DNA from: Frankiaceae bacterium
GTDB lineage: Bacteria; Actinomycetota; Actinomycetes; JAFAQI01
Reading direction: 5' to 3'
Assembly: GCA_030840545.1 (NCBI GenBank)
Contig: JAVEEH010000057.1
Span: 1-14,248, forward strand
Length of the DNA stretch: 14,248 nucleotides
Positions 12,985-14,248 of this stretch are shown piece after piece. The position numbers were made by a program, and so were the translations under genes. Under the pieces are notes generated by a model that did no database searches, had not been told where the DNA came from, and worked only from the letters and a program-made list of their open reading frames with translations. How positions within the stretch are numbered: position 1 is the stretch's first letter; each line of letters opens with the position of its first letter.

Positions 12985-14211
12985 ATGCCCGAGGCAGTCA
13001 TCGTCGCCACCGCCCGCTCGCCCATCGGCCGCGCCTTCAAAGGCTCGCTGGTCGACTTCCGCCCTGACGACATCACGGCGACGATCGTCAAGACCGCGCT
13101 CGACCGGGTGCCCGGGCTCGACCCCAAGGACATCGACGATCTGATCCTGGGCTGCGGTCTGCCCGGCGGCGAGCAGGGCTACAACCTGGCCCGCGTCGTC
13201 GCGGTGCTGATGGGCTACGACTTCCTCCCCGGTACGACGATCACCCGCTACTGCTCCTCGAGCCTGCAGTCGACGCGGATGGCGTTCCATGCCATCAAGG
13301 CCGGCGAGGGCGACGCATTCATCAGCGCCGGCGTCGAGATGGTCAGCCGCTTCATCAAGGGCAACAGCGACTCGTTGCCGGACACCACCAACCCGATCTT
13401 CGCGCCTGCCCAGGAGCGTTCCGCCAAGCTCGCCGACGGCGGCGTCGACTCGTGGCAGGACCCGCGGACCGGCGGCGACATCCCCGACGTCTACATCGCG
13501 ATGGGTCAGACGGCCGAGAACGTCGCCCGCATCGAGAACGTCACCCGCGAGGAGCAGGACGAGTTCGGCGTCCGGTCCCAGAACCTCGCCGAGAAGGCGA
13601 TCGCCAATGGCTTCTGGGAACGCGAGATCACCCCGGTGACCCGCCCCGACGGCACCGTCGTGGAGAAGGACGATGGCCCGCGCGCCGGCGTCACGATCGA
13701 AGGCGTCAGCGGCCTCAAACCGGTCTTCCGCCCCGACGGGACGGTCACCGCCGCCAACTGCTGCCCCCTCAACGACGGCGCAGCCGCCGTCGTCATCATG
13801 AGCGACACGAAGGCCAAGGCGCTCGGTCTCACCCCGCTCGCGCGCATCGTGTCGACCGCGGTGTCCGGCCTCAGCCCGGAGATCATGGGTCTCGGCCCGA
13901 TCGAAGCGACGAAGAAGGCACTGGCCCGGGCCGGCAAGAGCATCGACGACATCGACCTGGTCGAGATCAACGAGGCGTTCGCGGCGCAGGTGATCCCCTC
14001 CGCCCGCGGCATCGGGGTCGACCCGTTCGGTGACAAGCTCAACATCAACGGCGGCGCGATCGCCGTCGGGCACCCGTTCGGCATGACCGGCGCACGCATC
14101 ACCACGACGCTGATCAACTCGCTGCAGTACCACGACAAGACGTTCGGTCTCGAGACGATGTGTGTCGGCGGCGGTCAGGGCATGGCGATGGTGCTGGAGC
14201 GGCTCAGCTGA
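12985..14211 (+). CDS. Thiolase (acetyl-CoA C-acyltransferase, FadA type)
   Basis: This complete 408-residue thiolase is of normal family length. The acylated nucleophile is C90 in ITRYCSSSLQST, a variant of the common C-[SG]-S-G-LQ motif with Ser in place of Gly. NEAFAAQ (329-335), GGAIAVGHPFGMTGAR (356-371, with H363) and MCVGGGQGMA (392-401, with C393 as the second catalytic cysteine) complete the active site. It either cleaves 3-ketoacyl-CoA with CoA in beta-oxidation or condenses acetyl-CoA units; the sequence favours the degradative FadA-like class, but direction and chain length are not decided. The ATG at 12985 has AGGAG at proper distance. It diverges from cbs; the M. tuberculosis neighbourhood fadA3-cbs-metB has the same arrangement, so fadA3 is the likely counterpart, though I do not assign the symbol. 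Confidence 0.93.
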   Translation: MPEAVIVATARSPIGRAFKGSLVDFRPDDITATIVKTALDRVPGLDPKDIDDLILGCGLPGGEQGYNLARVVAVLMGYDFLPGTTITRYCSSSLQSTRMAFHAIKAGEGDAFISAGVEMVSRFIKGNSDSLPDTTNPIFAPAQERSAKLADGGVDSWQDPRTGGDIPDVYIAMGQTAENVARIENVTREEQDEFGVRSQNLAEKAIANGFWEREITPVTRPDGTVVEKDDGPRAGVTIEGVSGLKPVFRPDGTVTAANCCPLNDGAAAVVIMSDTKAKALGLTPLARIVSTAVSGLSPEIMGLGPIEATKKALARAGKSIDDIDLVEINEAFAAQVIPSARGIGVDPFGDKLNINGGAIAVGHPFGMTGARITTTLINSLQYHDKTFGLETMCVGGGQGMAMVLERLS

Positions 14212-14218
14212 GCTCTTT

Positions 14219-14247
14219 CGACGCTGCGGCCACCAGCCGCAGCGTCG
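14219..14247 (+). terminator. Hairpin downstream of the thiolase gene
   Basis: A perfect 12-bp stem is formed by CGACGCTGCGGC (14219-14230) and GCCGCAGCGTCG (14236-14247) with the five-base loop CACCA. It begins 8 nt after the thiolase stop, the usual position for an intrinsic terminator. The window ends one base later, so a T-tract cannot be checked. Confidence 0.75.
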
Positions 14248-14248
14248 C

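Noticed and set aside
12910..14133. Long minus-strand open frame opposite the thiolase
   Set aside because: Shadow of the thiolase coding strand; the composition is unlike a folded protein.

Overview
The window looks like chromosomal DNA from a high-GC actinobacterium. Third codon positions are strongly G/C, GTG starts are frequent, several starts lack an obvious ribosome binding site, and the gene families (CoxE-like VWA protein, Gly/Thr-rich lipoprotein linkers, a thiolase-cbs-metB neighbourhood as in mycobacteria) are typical of that phylum. The species cannot be named from the sequence. No rRNA, tRNA, CRISPR array or intact transposase is visible.

Layout. (1) 1-1341 (+) is the 3' part of a CoxE-like VWA protein, followed at 1403-1963 (+) by a small two-helix membrane protein with a C-terminal His/Cys cluster. 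A nested palindrome at 1984-2025 separates them from the convergent block. (2) 2039-8526 (-) is a tightly packed six-gene block. In transcription order it holds a secreted, membrane-anchored surface protein (7390-8526), a type 1 solute-binding lipoprotein (5771-7342), two permeases (livH, livM) and two ATPases (livG, livF). Junctions are 47 nt, 1 nt, or overlaps of 1, 14 and 4 nt, so co-transcription is very likely. This is a LivFGHM-type ABC importer whose substrate cannot be read from the sequence. The surface protein is not a standard member of such an operon. (3) 8615-9964 (+) is a DHA1-like MFS exporter diverging from the importer operon. Its 3' end runs 165 nt into the convergent metB gene. 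(4) 9800-12940 (-) holds transsulfuration genes: cbs (cystathionine beta-synthase with a CBS-domain pair), an XRE-type regulator, and metB (cystathionine gamma-synthase). An 81-bp imperfect inverted repeat lies between cbs and the regulator. (5) 12985-14211 (+) is a thiolase (acetyl-CoA acyltransferase) diverging from cbs across 44 bp, followed by a 12-bp perfect hairpin at the window edge.

How the parts fit. MetB makes cystathionine from cysteine and an activated homoserine, while Cbs makes it from serine and homocysteine, so the pair links methionine and cysteine metabolism. The XRE gene between them is a candidate local regulator. Thiolase-cbs-metB resembles the M. tuberculosis order fadA3-cbs-metB, which suggests old conserved synteny. 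The most unusual unit is the importer operon. Its binding protein and surface protein both carry long Gly/Ser/Thr linkers encoded by short tandem DNA repeats, and its LivG ATPase has an extra tail of about 65 residues that turns from acidic to Lys/Ala/Pro-rich. The inverted repeat at 11437-11517 is the best candidate for a small mobile or regulatory element.
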